Source: Variovorax paradoxus
GTDB taxonomy: Bacteria; Pseudomonadota; Gammaproteobacteria; Burkholderiales; Burkholderiaceae_C
Direction of reading: 5' to 3'
Length of the DNA: 64,000 nt
Assembly: GCF_022009635.1 (NCBI RefSeq)
Contig: NZ_CP091716.1
Span: forward strand, 6,159,501 to 6,223,500
Shown: positions 45,706 through 55,468 of the stretch, in pieces
Numbering within the stretch: the first letter of the stretch is position 1
Layout: each line of letters opens with the position of its first letter
The notes under the pieces: generated by a model
Told to the model about the DNA's origin: nothing
Databases searched by the model: none
What the model saw: the letters and a program-made list of their open reading frames with translations, nothing else
Translations under genes and position numbers: made by a program

Positions 45706-46023
45706 TCAGCGAATCAGGTCCATCGACGCGATCTGCGGCGTGACCTTGGCTTCGGTCGCGGTGAGCAACTGGCCGTTCGATTCTTTCCAGCACATGATGT
45801 TGGTCAAGCCCGAGCCCGCCGGGCCGGGCGCCTGAATCGACACCGCCTTCCAGCCCTTGCATGCGCCGCCCACGGTGGTGGGTCGGTCGAGAAACACGTA
45901 TTCGGTGCCGGCGTCGATGCGCAGCACGCCCACCACGCCGGGCGGAAACGGCTTGCGCGTCTGGGCCGATGCCGTGCAGGCGACGGTGGCCATGACCATG
46001 GCCAAGAAGAAGATGCGCCCCAT
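45706..46023 (-). CDS. Small secreted hypothetical protein
   Basis: 105 residues, with a signal peptide (IFFLAMVMATVACTASAQ) and a beta-rich body (GVVGVLRIDAGTEYVFLD, ESNGQLLTATEAKVTPQ). Two cysteines, in ACKGW and MCWKE, could pair. The start is ATG 46023 (MGRIFF). It converges on the chemoreceptor gene with 12 bp between. Not recognised. Confidence 0.75.
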   Translation of the reverse strand: MGRIFFLAMVMATVACTASAQTRKPFPPGVVGVLRIDAGTEYVFLDRPTTVGGACKGWKAVSIQAPGPAGSGLTNIMCWKESNGQLLTATEAKVTPQIASMDLIR

Positions 46024-46058
46024 GCCTGATGCTCCGGTGTTTTTGTCGAAGGCCGATA

Positions 46059-46322
46059 TTACTTTTGCGCTTCGGCACGCTGCCGCCAAGGCTTGTGCGC
46101 CCCGCCCTCCGAGCGCACGCTGACGAACTGGCTCGCGCGCAGCTTCACCCGTGCCACGGCGGCGTCGAGCGAGGGCTGGTCCATGATCACCAGCTCGCCA
46201 TGCCGCAGGCCGTCCAGCGCGATTTCGGCCACGCCGGCATAGCCGCCGCTGACGCCCTGCTTGAAGTGGAACGAGCAAGACCAGCCGCCCTTCAGGTCGA
46301 CGGAAATTGGATGTGAGGTCAA
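46059..46322 (-). CDS. Hypothetical small protein
   Basis: 87 residues from a TTG at 46322 with no good ribosome site; an internal ATG gives a shorter option. The body reads GGWSCSFHFKQGVSGGYAGV and DGLRHGELVIMDQPSLDAAV, alternating strands and helices, like a small alpha/beta fold. No family recognised. It precedes the secreted gene at 45706 in the same direction. Confidence 0.5.
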   Translation of the reverse strand: MTSHPISVDLKGGWSCSFHFKQGVSGGYAGVAEIALDGLRHGELVIMDQPSLDAAVARVKLRASQFVSVRSEGGAHKPWRQRAEAQK

Positions 46323-46584
46323 GGGTACGCGGGTGCTCTGGAACTGCCTGGCGCCATGCGGGCGGGCGTGTCCATGGATTGTTTTTTTTGGCGGGTCCAG
46401 TGTCGCGACAGCGCCGTCAGCGTCAATCCCATGAACGGGTTATTCGGTGCGGCGGCCGGCCCCTTCCCTACCTGATTTCGGTGATGGTCCGATGGCGTGG
46501 AAGCCGTTTCAATCGGCGCCTCGCGGCCGCAATCGGCGCGCCGCTTTGGAACTGTCTTCAGAAGAAGCAACGAGGAGATCGATC

Positions 46585-48117
46585 ATGGATCGGAGAAGGT
46601 TTGCGCTCAGCGCGGTGGGCATCGCGGTATTGAGCGGATGCGGTGGCGGTGGCAGCGGAGGCGGCGGTGGCTTCGCCTTTCCTCCGGTCGGTGGGTCGCC
46701 CGCGCCCGCCCCGGGCGAGCCTTCCGCGCCGCTACCGCCCGCGCCGCAACCGCCGGTACCGCCCGCACCCAATCCACCGGCACCGCCGGCCGGCCCCGAG
46801 CTTGCAACGCCGACCCTGTTGCCCGCATCGACGATCCTCACGCAGAGCATCGAGACTGAAGACAGAACCCTCAACGCAGCTGTAGGCCCCGGCCAGGCGA
46901 ACTTCTGGGACCTGCGGCCCGACTTCTGCATCGGGGACGGCTGGAAAAGCCAGTTCGCGGGTGCGCTGGCATTGGGCGTGAGAGTCGGCAGGAGTTCGGC
47001 CGGGTTCGACGGCGACCAGAAGTTCAAGGAACTGACGCCGCTGGGCCCGGAGATGACGGCGGCCGACGGCCTGAAGATCGTCTCGATCACGGACAACCCA
47101 CAGTTCCAGTCGAACGGCTTTGCGGCGTTTCTGCATGCCGTGCCCGACGCACGGCTGCAGCAGACCCTGGACCTGCGGCAAGCCGTGGCCCCGGTGAACG
47201 TCCAGTGGACCGGCAAGTGGGGCGCGCTGCGTGGCAATTTCGTCGGCAGCGGCGACGACGTCATTGACCCTCCGGAGCCGGCCTTCATGCAGGTCGTGCT
47301 GCGCGACACCAGCGGCAAGGAGCTCCGAACCCTCTTCAAAGTCGACAGCACGGGCAACTCGAACACATGGGGGCAGCCCGCCGATCTGACGGACTTTGCC
47401 GGCCAGGTGGTCGTGCTGTCGTTCGAGCAGTGCAACTGCGGCCAGGGCACGTCGATCGAGATGGTGTCGGTGGACGACAGCGCGCCCCGCTCCCGGAGCT
47501 TCATCGTCAACGGCGACTTCAGCGCCGGCCTGTCCGGCTGGACCGTGTCGCCGACGCGAGGCGTCCAGAACATCCGCTCCGCTACCAGGACGCTGAACAA
47601 GCTCGAAGTCCAGCGCACCTTCTACGCTCAGCCCAACCAGTCGTGGGGGCGCATGACGGACACCTTCCACAACCCCACGGCGTCGTCCATCACGGCAAAG
47701 GTGACGTATGTCAGCTTCCTCGGCTCGGACGGCGCCGGCGTGATCTACCCACCGGCGAGTGCGCCGCAGAAGGCGGTGTCGGTGTGGGACGGCTACGGCC
47801 TGGGCCGCGACGCGGGCATCGTCTTCGGCACGGCAGACGGCGTCGACTACAGCTCCGCCTCGATGCTCAACTCACGGGACGGCAGGAACACGGTGACGGT
47901 GGACTTCAACATCACGGTGCCGGCCGGCGGCACGGTCACGCTGGCCAACTTCCTGATCCTGACGGGCACGAACACCTGGTTCGGCGCCACGAGCATCGCG
48001 GCCCGCGCCACCGATGTGGACACGCAGGCCGCCGCGATTGCCGCGAACTTCCGCACCGACGTTCTCTACCAGCGCGGCCTGACGCAGCTGCAGCTGGACA
48101 CGCTGAAGAACTTCTGA
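46585..48117 (+). CDS. Lipoprotein with a Pro-rich linker and duplicated beta modules
   Basis: 510 residues: twin-arginine-like start (DRRRFALSAV), lipobox VLSGC, Gly-rich run, and a long Pro/Ala linker (~30-72). Two beta-rich regions follow (~90-310, 311-510); the second starts with FIVNGDFSAGLSGWTVS, a carbohydrate-binding-like opening. GAGGAG precedes ATG 46585. It could be a surface glycan-binding lipoprotein. Not recognised precisely. Confidence 0.75.
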   Translation: MDRRRFALSAVGIAVLSGCGGGGSGGGGGFAFPPVGGSPAPAPGEPSAPLPPAPQPPVPPAPNPPAPPAGPELATPTLLPASTILTQSIETEDRTLNAAVGPGQANFWDLRPDFCIGDGWKSQFAGALALGVRVGRSSAGFDGDQKFKELTPLGPEMTAADGLKIVSITDNPQFQSNGFAAFLHAVPDARLQQTLDLRQAVAPVNVQWTGKWGALRGNFVGSGDDVIDPPEPAFMQVVLRDTSGKELRTLFKVDSTGNSNTWGQPADLTDFAGQVVVLSFEQCNCGQGTSIEMVSVDDSAPRSRSFIVNGDFSAGLSGWTVSPTRGVQNIRSATRTLNKLEVQRTFYAQPNQSWGRMTDTFHNPTASSITAKVTYVSFLGSDGAGVIYPPASAPQKAVSVWDGYGLGRDAGIVFGTADGVDYSSASMLNSRDGRNTVTVDFNITVPAGGTVTLANFLILTGTNTWFGATSIAARATDVDTQAAAIAANFRTDVLYQRGLTQLQLDTLKNF

Positions 48118-48122
48118 GCGCG

Positions 48123-48138
48123 GAGCCCCGGGGGGCTC
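48123..48138. terminator. Hairpin between convergent genes
   Basis: GAGCCCC (48123-48129) and GGGGCTC (48132-48138) pair perfectly, in the 19-bp gap after the lipoprotein stop and overlapping the stop of the leftward EthD gene. There is no U-tract. Confidence 0.45.
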
Positions 48139-48850
48139 ACACCACCCGGTGCTCTTCCACCACGAACGCCGTGATCTCCGCCAGGAAGGTGAGCGCATGC
48201 GCCATCGTCACCTGCCCTTGCGGCGACGCGAAGGCGGCGTTCAGCGTGTCGGTGTTCTCGAACCACAGCTCGACGATGCCGTCGATCGGCAGCTCGGGGT
48301 AGCCGCAGGGCGTGCCCTTCACGAACTCGCGCGCGGTCACCACGTTCTGGCGGTAGCCGCTCACGCCGGGCATGCGGCGCACATGGTCGGCGTGCACCCG
48401 CCATTCGCGGCGGAAGTCTTCCTCGGACTGCGCGGCCGGCCGGCGCAACAGCGAGATGCGCTTGAGCAGGCCATGGGGCTCGGGCGGCAGCGCGATCACT
48501 TCCGTCTGCGCGACCGTCACGATGTGCAGGCCGCCGAGAAAGCGCTCTTCGTCGGCGCGGATGGCCGTAGCCAGTTCGCCGTCGGTGAAGGCCTGGGTCG
48601 CCTGCGCGGCGGCGTCGAAGCGCAGCTGCGAAAAGCCGTCGAAGTCCCACGGCCCGCGCGCGAAGTCGATGCCGCGTTGCAGCCGGTCGACCACCAGGTT
48701 CTGCCGGTAGCCGCGCAGCGTGGGCAGTTGCGCCACCAGCGGGCCGTGCCGGTCGCGCCAGTGGCTGCGGAAGGCTTCGTCGGTCCAGTCGGGCTTCTTG
48801 CGGATCAGGCCCATGCGCAGGGTGGCGGGGGTCGTCGTCGATTCGGTCAT
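48137..48850 (-). CDS. Tandem EthD-domain protein
   Basis: 237 residues with two homologous halves: DEAFRSHWRDRHGPLVAQLP...LRGYRQNLV and EEDFRREWRVHADHVRRMP...VSGYRQNVV. Each is an EthD-type dimeric alpha/beta barrel. EthD-family proteins often accompany cytochrome P450 or dioxygenase steps in catabolism. Start ATG 48850 overlaps the stop of the flavin oxidoreductase gene (ATGA), so it is the last gene of that operon. Function is unproven. Confidence 0.85.
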   Translation of the reverse strand: MTESTTTPATLRMGLIRKKPDWTDEAFRSHWRDRHGPLVAQLPTLRGYRQNLVVDRLQRGIDFARGPWDFDGFSQLRFDAAAQATQAFTDGELATAIRADEERFLGGLHIVTVAQTEVIALPPEPHGLLKRISLLRRPAAQSEEDFRREWRVHADHVRRMPGVSGYRQNVVTAREFVKGTPCGYPELPIDGIVELWFENTDTLNAAFASPQGQVTMAHALTFLAEITAFVVEEHRVV

Positions 48851-50034
48851 TGCGTGCTTGTCTCCTGGTTGTTGTTGGATGCCGCCGCCGCTTCGGCCCG
48901 CGCACGCGCCAGGCCCGGGGCGCGCTTGGCCAGCCACACGCCGTGGCGCACGGGCCAGCGTTGGTAGCCGGGGTCCGCGCCGAGCGCGGCGGCCGCGTGG
49001 TGCGGCCAGTAGGGGTCGAAGAGCGCCTCGCGCCCGAGCGCGATCAGGTCGGCGTCGCCGGCGGCGAGCACGGCTTCGGCCTGCTCGGCGTCGACGATCA
49101 TTCCCACGGCCTGCGTGGGCACCTGCGCCTCGCGCCGGATGCGCGCCGAGAACGGCACCTGGAAGCCCAGCCCGCGCGGCACCGGCAGCGCGCGCGTCTC
49201 TTCGGTGAGGCCGCCCGACGAGCAATCGATCACGTCGACGCCGCAGCGCTTGAGCTCGCGCGCGAGCACCACGGAATCGTCGAGGCTCCAGCCGTCGAGC
49301 GTGCCGTCCACCGCCGACAGGCGGCAGAACAGCGGCTTGTGCGCCGGCCATGCGGCGCGCACGCGCTGCGCGATTTCCAGCGCGAGCCACATGCGGTTGT
49401 CGCGGCTGCCGCCGAGCGCGTCGCCACGGTGGTTGGCGTTGGACGACAGAAAACTCGCGACGAGGTAGCCGTGCCCGAAGTGCAGCTCGACCACGTCGAA
49501 GCCCGCCTTGTCGGCGCGCAGCGTCGCGTCGACGAAATGCTTCACGACCGAGGCGACGCCGTTGGCGTCGAGCGCGCGCGGCGCCGACCAGCCCGGCCCG
49601 GCCGCGAGGGCGCTGGGCCCGAGGCGCTCCCATGGCTCTTCGTCGGCGGCCATGCGCGCGTCATCGAGCGCCGCGCCGCCTTCCCACAGCGGCTCGCTGC
49701 CGGCCTTGCGGCCCGCATGCGCCAGTTGCACGCCGATGGCGCTGCCCTGCGCATGCACGAAGTCGACCACGGCCTTCAGCGGCGCGATCTGGTTGTCGTT
49801 CCACAGGCCGAGGTCGGCCGTGCCGATGCGCCCGCGCGGATCGACCGCCGTGCTTTCGGTGAGGATCAGCCCCGCCCCGCCGAGCGCGAACTTGCCCAGG
49901 TGCACCATGTGCCACGGCGTGGCATGGCCGCGCTCGGCGGCGTGCTGGCACATGGGCGAGATGACGACGCGGTTGGCCAGCGTGAGGCCGCGCAGTTGCA
50001 AAGGCTGGAACAGCAGGGGAAGAGAGTCGGACAT
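48847..50034 (-). CDS. Old-yellow-enzyme-type NADH:flavin oxidoreductase
   Basis: 395 residues of the YqjM-like class: VISPMCQHAAERG, GVQLAHAGRKA and the active-site block ELHFGHGYLVASF (usual HAAHGYL changed to HFGHGYL). FMN-binding TIM barrel; it reduces activated C=C bonds with NAD(P)H. The context with a KstD-like flavoprotein and an SDR fits degradation of a cyclic enone or similar compound. Confidence 0.92.
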   Translation of the reverse strand: MSDSLPLLFQPLQLRGLTLANRVVISPMCQHAAERGHATPWHMVHLGKFALGGAGLILTESTAVDPRGRIGTADLGLWNDNQIAPLKAVVDFVHAQGSAIGVQLAHAGRKAGSEPLWEGGAALDDARMAADEEPWERLGPSALAAGPGWSAPRALDANGVASVVKHFVDATLRADKAGFDVVELHFGHGYLVASFLSSNANHRGDALGGSRDNRMWLALEIAQRVRAAWPAHKPLFCRLSAVDGTLDGWSLDDSVVLARELKRCGVDVIDCSSGGLTEETRALPVPRGLGFQVPFSARIRREAQVPTQAVGMIVDAEQAEAVLAAGDADLIALGREALFDPYWPHHAAAALGADPGYQRWPVRHGVWLAKRAPGLARARAEAAAASNNNQETSTQ

Positions 50035-50046
50035 GAATGGCAGGAA

Positions 50047-50991
50047 TCAGGGCGCGGTGGTAGTCGCGGCGGGCCGCGTGCCGAGCCAGGTGCCGCTCAT
50101 CACGGCGACGAAGCCGAAGAGGTGCCACCACGTCAGCACTTCGCCCAGCAGCAGCGCCGCGAAGGCGACGCCGAACACCGGCACCCAGTAGAGAAAGACG
50201 GCCGTGCGCGCCACGCCGATGACGGAGATCGCACGGTTCCAGATGAGGTTGCCGGCCGCCGTGGCGGCAATGCCGGAGAACAGCACCAGCGCCCACGGCC
50301 ATGCGCCGGGGAACAGCTCGGCGGTGCCCAGCCGCGAAGGGCCGAGCAAGGTATGCAGCACCAGCATGGCGGTGCCGATCATGTAGATCACCCAGCTGAT
50401 CGACAGCGGATCGATCTGCCGCGCGAGCCGCTGCACGCCCACGCCGCCCACGGCGAAGCTCACCACCGCCAGCGCCAGCATCAGGTCGCCGATGCCGGCG
50501 CGCGAAAGGCCCGCGCCGGGGTGGCTCAGCACCACGGCCGCCACGCCCGCGAAGCCCAGCGCCACGCCCAGCATGCGCCGGGGCGTGAAGCGCTCGCGGA
50601 ACACCAGCGCGGCCATGAGCGCCGACACCAGCGGGCTCAGCGCCATGATGAGCGCGCCGTTGGTGGCGGTGGAGCGCAGCAGGCCCTGCGCGAACAGGAT
50701 CTGGTTGGCGTAGACCATGAGGAACGCGCAGCCCGTCATGGCCGCAAGCTGCCGCGCGCCGAGCGCGGGCACGCCGCCCCGGCGCCACAGCACGATGGCC
50801 GACAGCGCCAGGCATGCCACCACCATGCGCAGCGAGGCCAGCGGCAGCGACTCGAAGGACGTGGTGAGCGCCTTCACGGCGGACACGTTCACGCCCCACA
50901 GCACCATCGCCAGGAGCATCCAGCCCTGCACGGCGGCGGGTGTCGCGCCGGGTGCCGGCGCGGGTGCGCGCGCGGCGGAGGTGGGTGTCAC
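50047..50991 (-). CDS. EamA-family (DMT) transporter
   Basis: 314 residues with ten hydrophobic helices in two EamA repeats (QGWMLLAMVLWGVNVSAVKAL and GIGDLMLALAVVSFAVGG). I take GTG 50991, immediately after the stop of the metallo-hydrolase gene, as start. Likely exports or imports a small metabolite. Specificity not predictable. Confidence 0.85.
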   Translation of the reverse strand: MTPTSAARAPAPAPGATPAAVQGWMLLAMVLWGVNVSAVKALTTSFESLPLASLRMVVACLALSAIVLWRRGGVPALGARQLAAMTGCAFLMVYANQILFAQGLLRSTATNGALIMALSPLVSALMAALVFRERFTPRRMLGVALGFAGVAAVVLSHPGAGLSRAGIGDLMLALAVVSFAVGGVGVQRLARQIDPLSISWVIYMIGTAMLVLHTLLGPSRLGTAELFPGAWPWALVLFSGIAATAAGNLIWNRAISVIGVARTAVFLYWVPVFGVAFAALLLGEVLTWWHLFGFVAVMSGTWLGTRPAATTTAP

Positions 50992-50992
50992 A

Positions 50993-51961
50993 TCAGCCTT
51001 CGAGTTCGTTCCACATCTCGATGTCGCGCTCCGCGGTCCAGATGCGCGGATGCACATAACCGGTGGCCTCGTCGTACGCGCGGGTCACGTCGAAGGGCAT
51101 GCAGTGGTCGAAGATCACCCAGTGGCCGTAGGTGGGGCGCAGCGCGGCCACGGTTTCCTTGTAGATCGCGTTCAGCGTCTTGCCCTGGGCCACGCCGTTG
51201 TTGACCAGCGTGTACACGTCGGAGATGAAAGCGCGCGTGGAAGCGATGGCCTTGCGCACGTCGGCGGCGTTCTCCAGCGCGGCGCCGCGGCCGGGCACCA
51301 GCTTCTCGAAGCCGAAGCCCGCGAGGCGGTCGAGCGTGGTGGGCCAGTCGCGGAAGTAGCAGTCGCCGGCGTAGGCGGTGCTCTGGTATTCGACGAGGTC
51401 GCCCGCGAAGCAGATCTTCTGGTCTTCCAGGTAGGCGATGGTGTCGCCCTTGGTGTGGCCGCGGCCGACTTGCGCGATCTTGACTTCGAGCTTCTTGCCC
51501 AGCCACACGCTCATGGTGCCGTCGAAGGTCATGGTGGGCCAGGTCAGGCCCGCGGGCACCGATTCGACATTGCGGAACAGGCGCGGGAAGCGGCCGATCT
51601 CGCTGGCCTTGTCCTGCTCGCCGCGCTCGACGATCAGGTCGTAGGTGTCGCGGCTGGCGATGATCTGCTCGGCGCCTTCCTTGAAGTAGGCCGACGCGCC
51701 CAGCACGCGCACCGCGTGATAGTGGCTCAGCAGCACGTACTTGATGGGCAGCGGCGTGACTTCGCGGATGCGGCGGATCACGTCCTGCGCCATTGCCGGC
51801 GTGGCCTGGGTGTCGACCACCATCACGGCTTCGTCGCCGATGAAGATGCCGGTGTTGGGGTCGCCTTCGGCGGTGTAGGCGTAGGCGTTCTCCGAGAGGC
51901 GGGTGAACGAGACCTTCTTTTCCTCGAGGTCGGCGTGGCTGGCGAATTTCTTGGTGGTCAT
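50993..51961 (-). CDS. MBL-fold hydrolase with degenerate HxHxDH motif
   Basis: 322 residues. The metallo-beta-lactamase fold is clear (TGIFIGDEAVMVVDTQ, VGRGHTKGDTI, CFAGDLVEY) but the first motif reads HYHAVR, so Asp and the second-site His of HxHxDH are replaced by Val and Arg. One metal site may be lost. Start ATG 51961 with AAGGA upstream; a longer frame exists. Operon neighbours suggest a ring-opening or thioester step, as inference. Confidence 0.88.
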   Translation of the reverse strand: MTTKKFASHADLEEKKVSFTRLSENAYAYTAEGDPNTGIFIGDEAVMVVDTQATPAMAQDVIRRIREVTPLPIKYVLLSHYHAVRVLGASAYFKEGAEQIIASRDTYDLIVERGEQDKASEIGRFPRLFRNVESVPAGLTWPTMTFDGTMSVWLGKKLEVKIAQVGRGHTKGDTIAYLEDQKICFAGDLVEYQSTAYAGDCYFRDWPTTLDRLAGFGFEKLVPGRGAALENAADVRKAIASTRAFISDVYTLVNNGVAQGKTLNAIYKETVAALRPTYGHWVIFDHCMPFDVTRAYDEATGYVHPRIWTAERDIEMWNELEG

Positions 51962-51995
51962 TGGAAGCAGTCCTTTGGAATGAGTGAGCAATGGG

Positions 51996-52706
<711 letters not shown>

Positions 52707-52726
52707 GATGGTTTCGGTCTTTCTGC

Positions 52727-54517
52727 TCAAGCCGGCATGGCCGTGGCCAGTGCCTCTTCTTCTTCGTCGTCCACGCCCAGGTAGGCCTCGACCACGCGCG
52801 GGTTGGCCTGCACCTCGGCGGGCTTGCCCTCGGCGATCTTGATGCCGTAGTCGAGCACGATCACGTGGTCGGAGATGGACATCACCAGGTCCATGTGGTG
52901 CTCCACCATCAGGATCGACACGCCGCACTTGCCGATGCGCAGAAGCAGTTCGCCCAGCTCGGCGGTCTCCTGCGGGTTCAGGCCGGCGGCCGGTTCGTCG
53001 AGCAGCAGCAGTTGCGGCTCGGTGGCCAGCGCGCGCGCCAGTTCCACGCGGCGCTGCAGGCCGTAGGGCAGGCTGCCGGCGGGCCAGTGCGCGAGGTGGC
53101 CCAGGTCCACCAGGTCGAGCAGCTGCAATGCACGCTCGCGCGTCGCGCGCTCCTGCTTGCCGGCGGTGGGCCATGCCACCAGCGACGACAGGAAGCCGTT
53201 GCTCATGCGGCTGTGGCGGCCCAGCATGACGTTGTCGAGCACCGACAGGTCGGCGAACAAACGCAGGTTCTGGAAGGTGCGGCCCATGCCCAGGCAGCAG
53301 ATGGTGTGCGCCGGCTGGCCCACGATGTTCTGGCCCAGGAAGCGGATCACGCCCGCGTCGGGTTCGATCACGCCGGTGAGCATGTTGATCATGGTGCTCT
53401 TGCCCGCGCCGTTCGGCCCGATGAGCGCATGGATGTGGCCGCGCTGCAGGCGAAACGACACGTCCTGCGCCGGCTTCACGCCGCCATAGGACTTGGTCAC
53501 GCCCTGCACCACCAGCAGTTCGCCTTCGCCGCCGGGGCCGATCTGGCCCGGAATGCCGTTGCCGCCCGGGCCTTCGCCGCGATGGCGCGACTTCATGAAC
53601 CACTTGTTGAACAGGCCCACCACGCCGCCCGGCATGACGTACAGCGCGAACAGCAGCAGGAAGCCGTACAGGAAGTGCTGCGCCGAAGGCCAGCGCGCCA
53701 GCAGCGCGTCGGTCAGCGTGAGCAGCACCGCGCCCACCAGCGGGCCGTACATCGAGCCCGCGCCGCCGAACAGCACCAGCAGCAGGATGAAGATCGACAG
53801 GTGGAAGGTGATGAAGTCGGAGTTGATGTACTGGTTCTGCTGCGCCACGAGCGCGCCCGCGATGCCGCAGGTGACGGCCGCGACCACGAAGGCCATGACC
53901 TTGGCGCGGTACACGCGCACGCCCACGGAAGACGAGGCGATCTCGTCCGCCTGCAGCGACAGCAGCGCGCGCCCGAAGCGCCCGCCCAGCAGGTTGCGCA
54001 GCAGCAGGTGCAGTGCGGCGCACAGCACGATGCCGAGGATGACCCACTGCGTGGTGTCGAGCGGCGCGCCCTTCCAGGTGAGCGGACGAATGCCGTAGAT
54101 GCCCTGCGCGCCGCCGAACACGTCGGTCCATTCGCCCACGAGCTTCTCGACCACGATGCCGAAGGCCAGCGTGACCATGGCCAGGTAAGGCCCCTTCACG
54201 CGCAGCGAAGGCAGCGCGATGAGCACGCCGCACAGGCCCGAGATGACGGCGGCCAGCGCGAGCGCGAGCCACGGGTCCATGTCGGTGCGCGAAGTCAGCA
54301 GCGCCACGCCGTAGGCGCCGGCCGCGAACAGCCCGGCCTGGCCGAGCGATTTCTGTCCCGCGTAGCCGACCAGCACGTTCATGCCGGCGGCGCACAGGTA
54401 GTAGACGCACATCATGAAGGCGATGCGCAGGTAGTAGTCGTTGCCGAACATCGACACGACGGCGATCAACGCGGCCGCGAACGCGACCACGCCGGCGGGG
54501 TGTGCGAGGCGCTTCAT
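52727..54517 (-). CDS. Fused ABC permease-ATPase LivM-LivG
   Basis: 596 residues combining two normally separate subunits: LivM permease (~1-325, with LSLQADEIASSSVGVRVYRAK) and LivG ATPase (~340-596; Walker A GPNGAGKST, signature LPYGLQRRVE, Walker B LLLLDEPAAGLNP). The linker is Gly/Pro-rich (GEGPGGNGIPGQIGPGGEG). Such fusions occur in Comamonadaceae. Its ATG overlaps the livH stop (ATGA). Confidence 0.95.
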   Translation of the reverse strand: MKRLAHPAGVVAFAAALIAVVSMFGNDYYLRIAFMMCVYYLCAAGMNVLVGYAGQKSLGQAGLFAAGAYGVALLTSRTDMDPWLALALAAVISGLCGVLIALPSLRVKGPYLAMVTLAFGIVVEKLVGEWTDVFGGAQGIYGIRPLTWKGAPLDTTQWVILGIVLCAALHLLLRNLLGGRFGRALLSLQADEIASSSVGVRVYRAKVMAFVVAAVTCGIAGALVAQQNQYINSDFITFHLSIFILLLVLFGGAGSMYGPLVGAVLLTLTDALLARWPSAQHFLYGFLLLFALYVMPGGVVGLFNKWFMKSRHRGEGPGGNGIPGQIGPGGEGELLVVQGVTKSYGGVKPAQDVSFRLQRGHIHALIGPNGAGKSTMINMLTGVIEPDAGVIRFLGQNIVGQPAHTICCLGMGRTFQNLRLFADLSVLDNVMLGRHSRMSNGFLSSLVAWPTAGKQERATRERALQLLDLVDLGHLAHWPAGSLPYGLQRRVELARALATEPQLLLLDEPAAGLNPQETAELGELLLRIGKCGVSILMVEHHMDLVMSISDHVIVLDYGIKIAEGKPAEVQANPRVVEAYLGVDDEEEEALATAMPA

Positions 54518-55437
54518 ACCTTCTCCACCGTCGAGCGGCCGAACAGGCCCGTGGGACGGAAGGCCAGCACCAGGATGACGAGCGCGAACACCGCCACCTC
54601 GCGCCACTGCGCCTGCCAGAGGTTGACCATCGACTCGAGCACGCCGAGCAGGAAGCCGCCGATCACGCAGCCTCGCGGATTGCTCAGTCCGCCGATCATC
54701 GCGCCGGAGAAGCCCTTGAGCCCCACGGTCAGCCCCATGAAAAGAGAAGCCTGCGCGATGGGTGCGAGCAAAAAGCCCGAGAGCCCCGCCAGCGCCGAGC
54801 TGACGACGAAGGCGCCGATCATCATCGCGTTGGTGTTGATGCCCATCAGGCTGGCCACGTTGCCGTTCTGCGCCACCGCGCGCATGGCCTTGCCGACCAT
54901 GGTGCGGTTCATGACGCGGTCGAAGCCGAACATCACGACCACGGCCACGCCCAGCGTCAGCAGTTCCTGCGGGCGCACGCCCACGCCGAACATGCGCAGC
55001 ACGGTGTCGCCCACCGGCGCGGGCACCACCACGGGCTTGGGCCCCCAGATGGCCAGGCCCACGCTCTGCAGGATCACGCCGAAGCCCAGCGTGCTCATCA
55101 CCCACGCCATGCCGGGGCGGCCCGCGAAGGGGCGCACGCCCAGCACGTAGAGCAGCCAGCCCAGCAACCCCATCACGCCGAGCGCGGCCACCAGCGCGAA
55201 CAGCTGCGCGCCCGCGCCGGGAATGGCGTCGCCGAAGGTGGTGGAGTCGAAGGGCTTGCCCAGCACCAGGAACAGAGCGCTCATGCCGATGAACGCGCCG
55301 GCCGAGACGAACTCGCCGTGCGAGAAGTTCAGCGTCTTGGTCGTCGTGAACGTGATGCTGAATCCGAGCGCCACCAGCGCATAGGCACCGCCGACGGCGA
55401 GCCCGCTGATGAGCGCCTGCAGGAGCGCTACAACCAT
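54514..55437 (-). CDS. livH: ABC transporter permease LivH
   Basis: 307 residues, eight hydrophobic helices, typical GAYALVALGFSITFTTTKTL N-terminus and FVVSSALAGLSGFLLAP. It is the other permease of the Liv importer and is translationally coupled to the LivMG fusion. Confidence 0.95.
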   Translation of the reverse strand: MVVALLQALISGLAVGGAYALVALGFSITFTTTKTLNFSHGEFVSAGAFIGMSALFLVLGKPFDSTTFGDAIPGAGAQLFALVAALGVMGLLGWLLYVLGVRPFAGRPGMAWVMSTLGFGVILQSVGLAIWGPKPVVVPAPVGDTVLRMFGVGVRPQELLTLGVAVVVMFGFDRVMNRTMVGKAMRAVAQNGNVASLMGINTNAMMIGAFVVSSALAGLSGFLLAPIAQASLFMGLTVGLKGFSGAMIGGLSNPRGCVIGGFLLGVLESMVNLWQAQWREVAVFALVILVLAFRPTGLFGRSTVEKV

Positions 55438-55468
55438 GGTCTGTGTCTCTTCTTGCTTCTTGCTTTGC

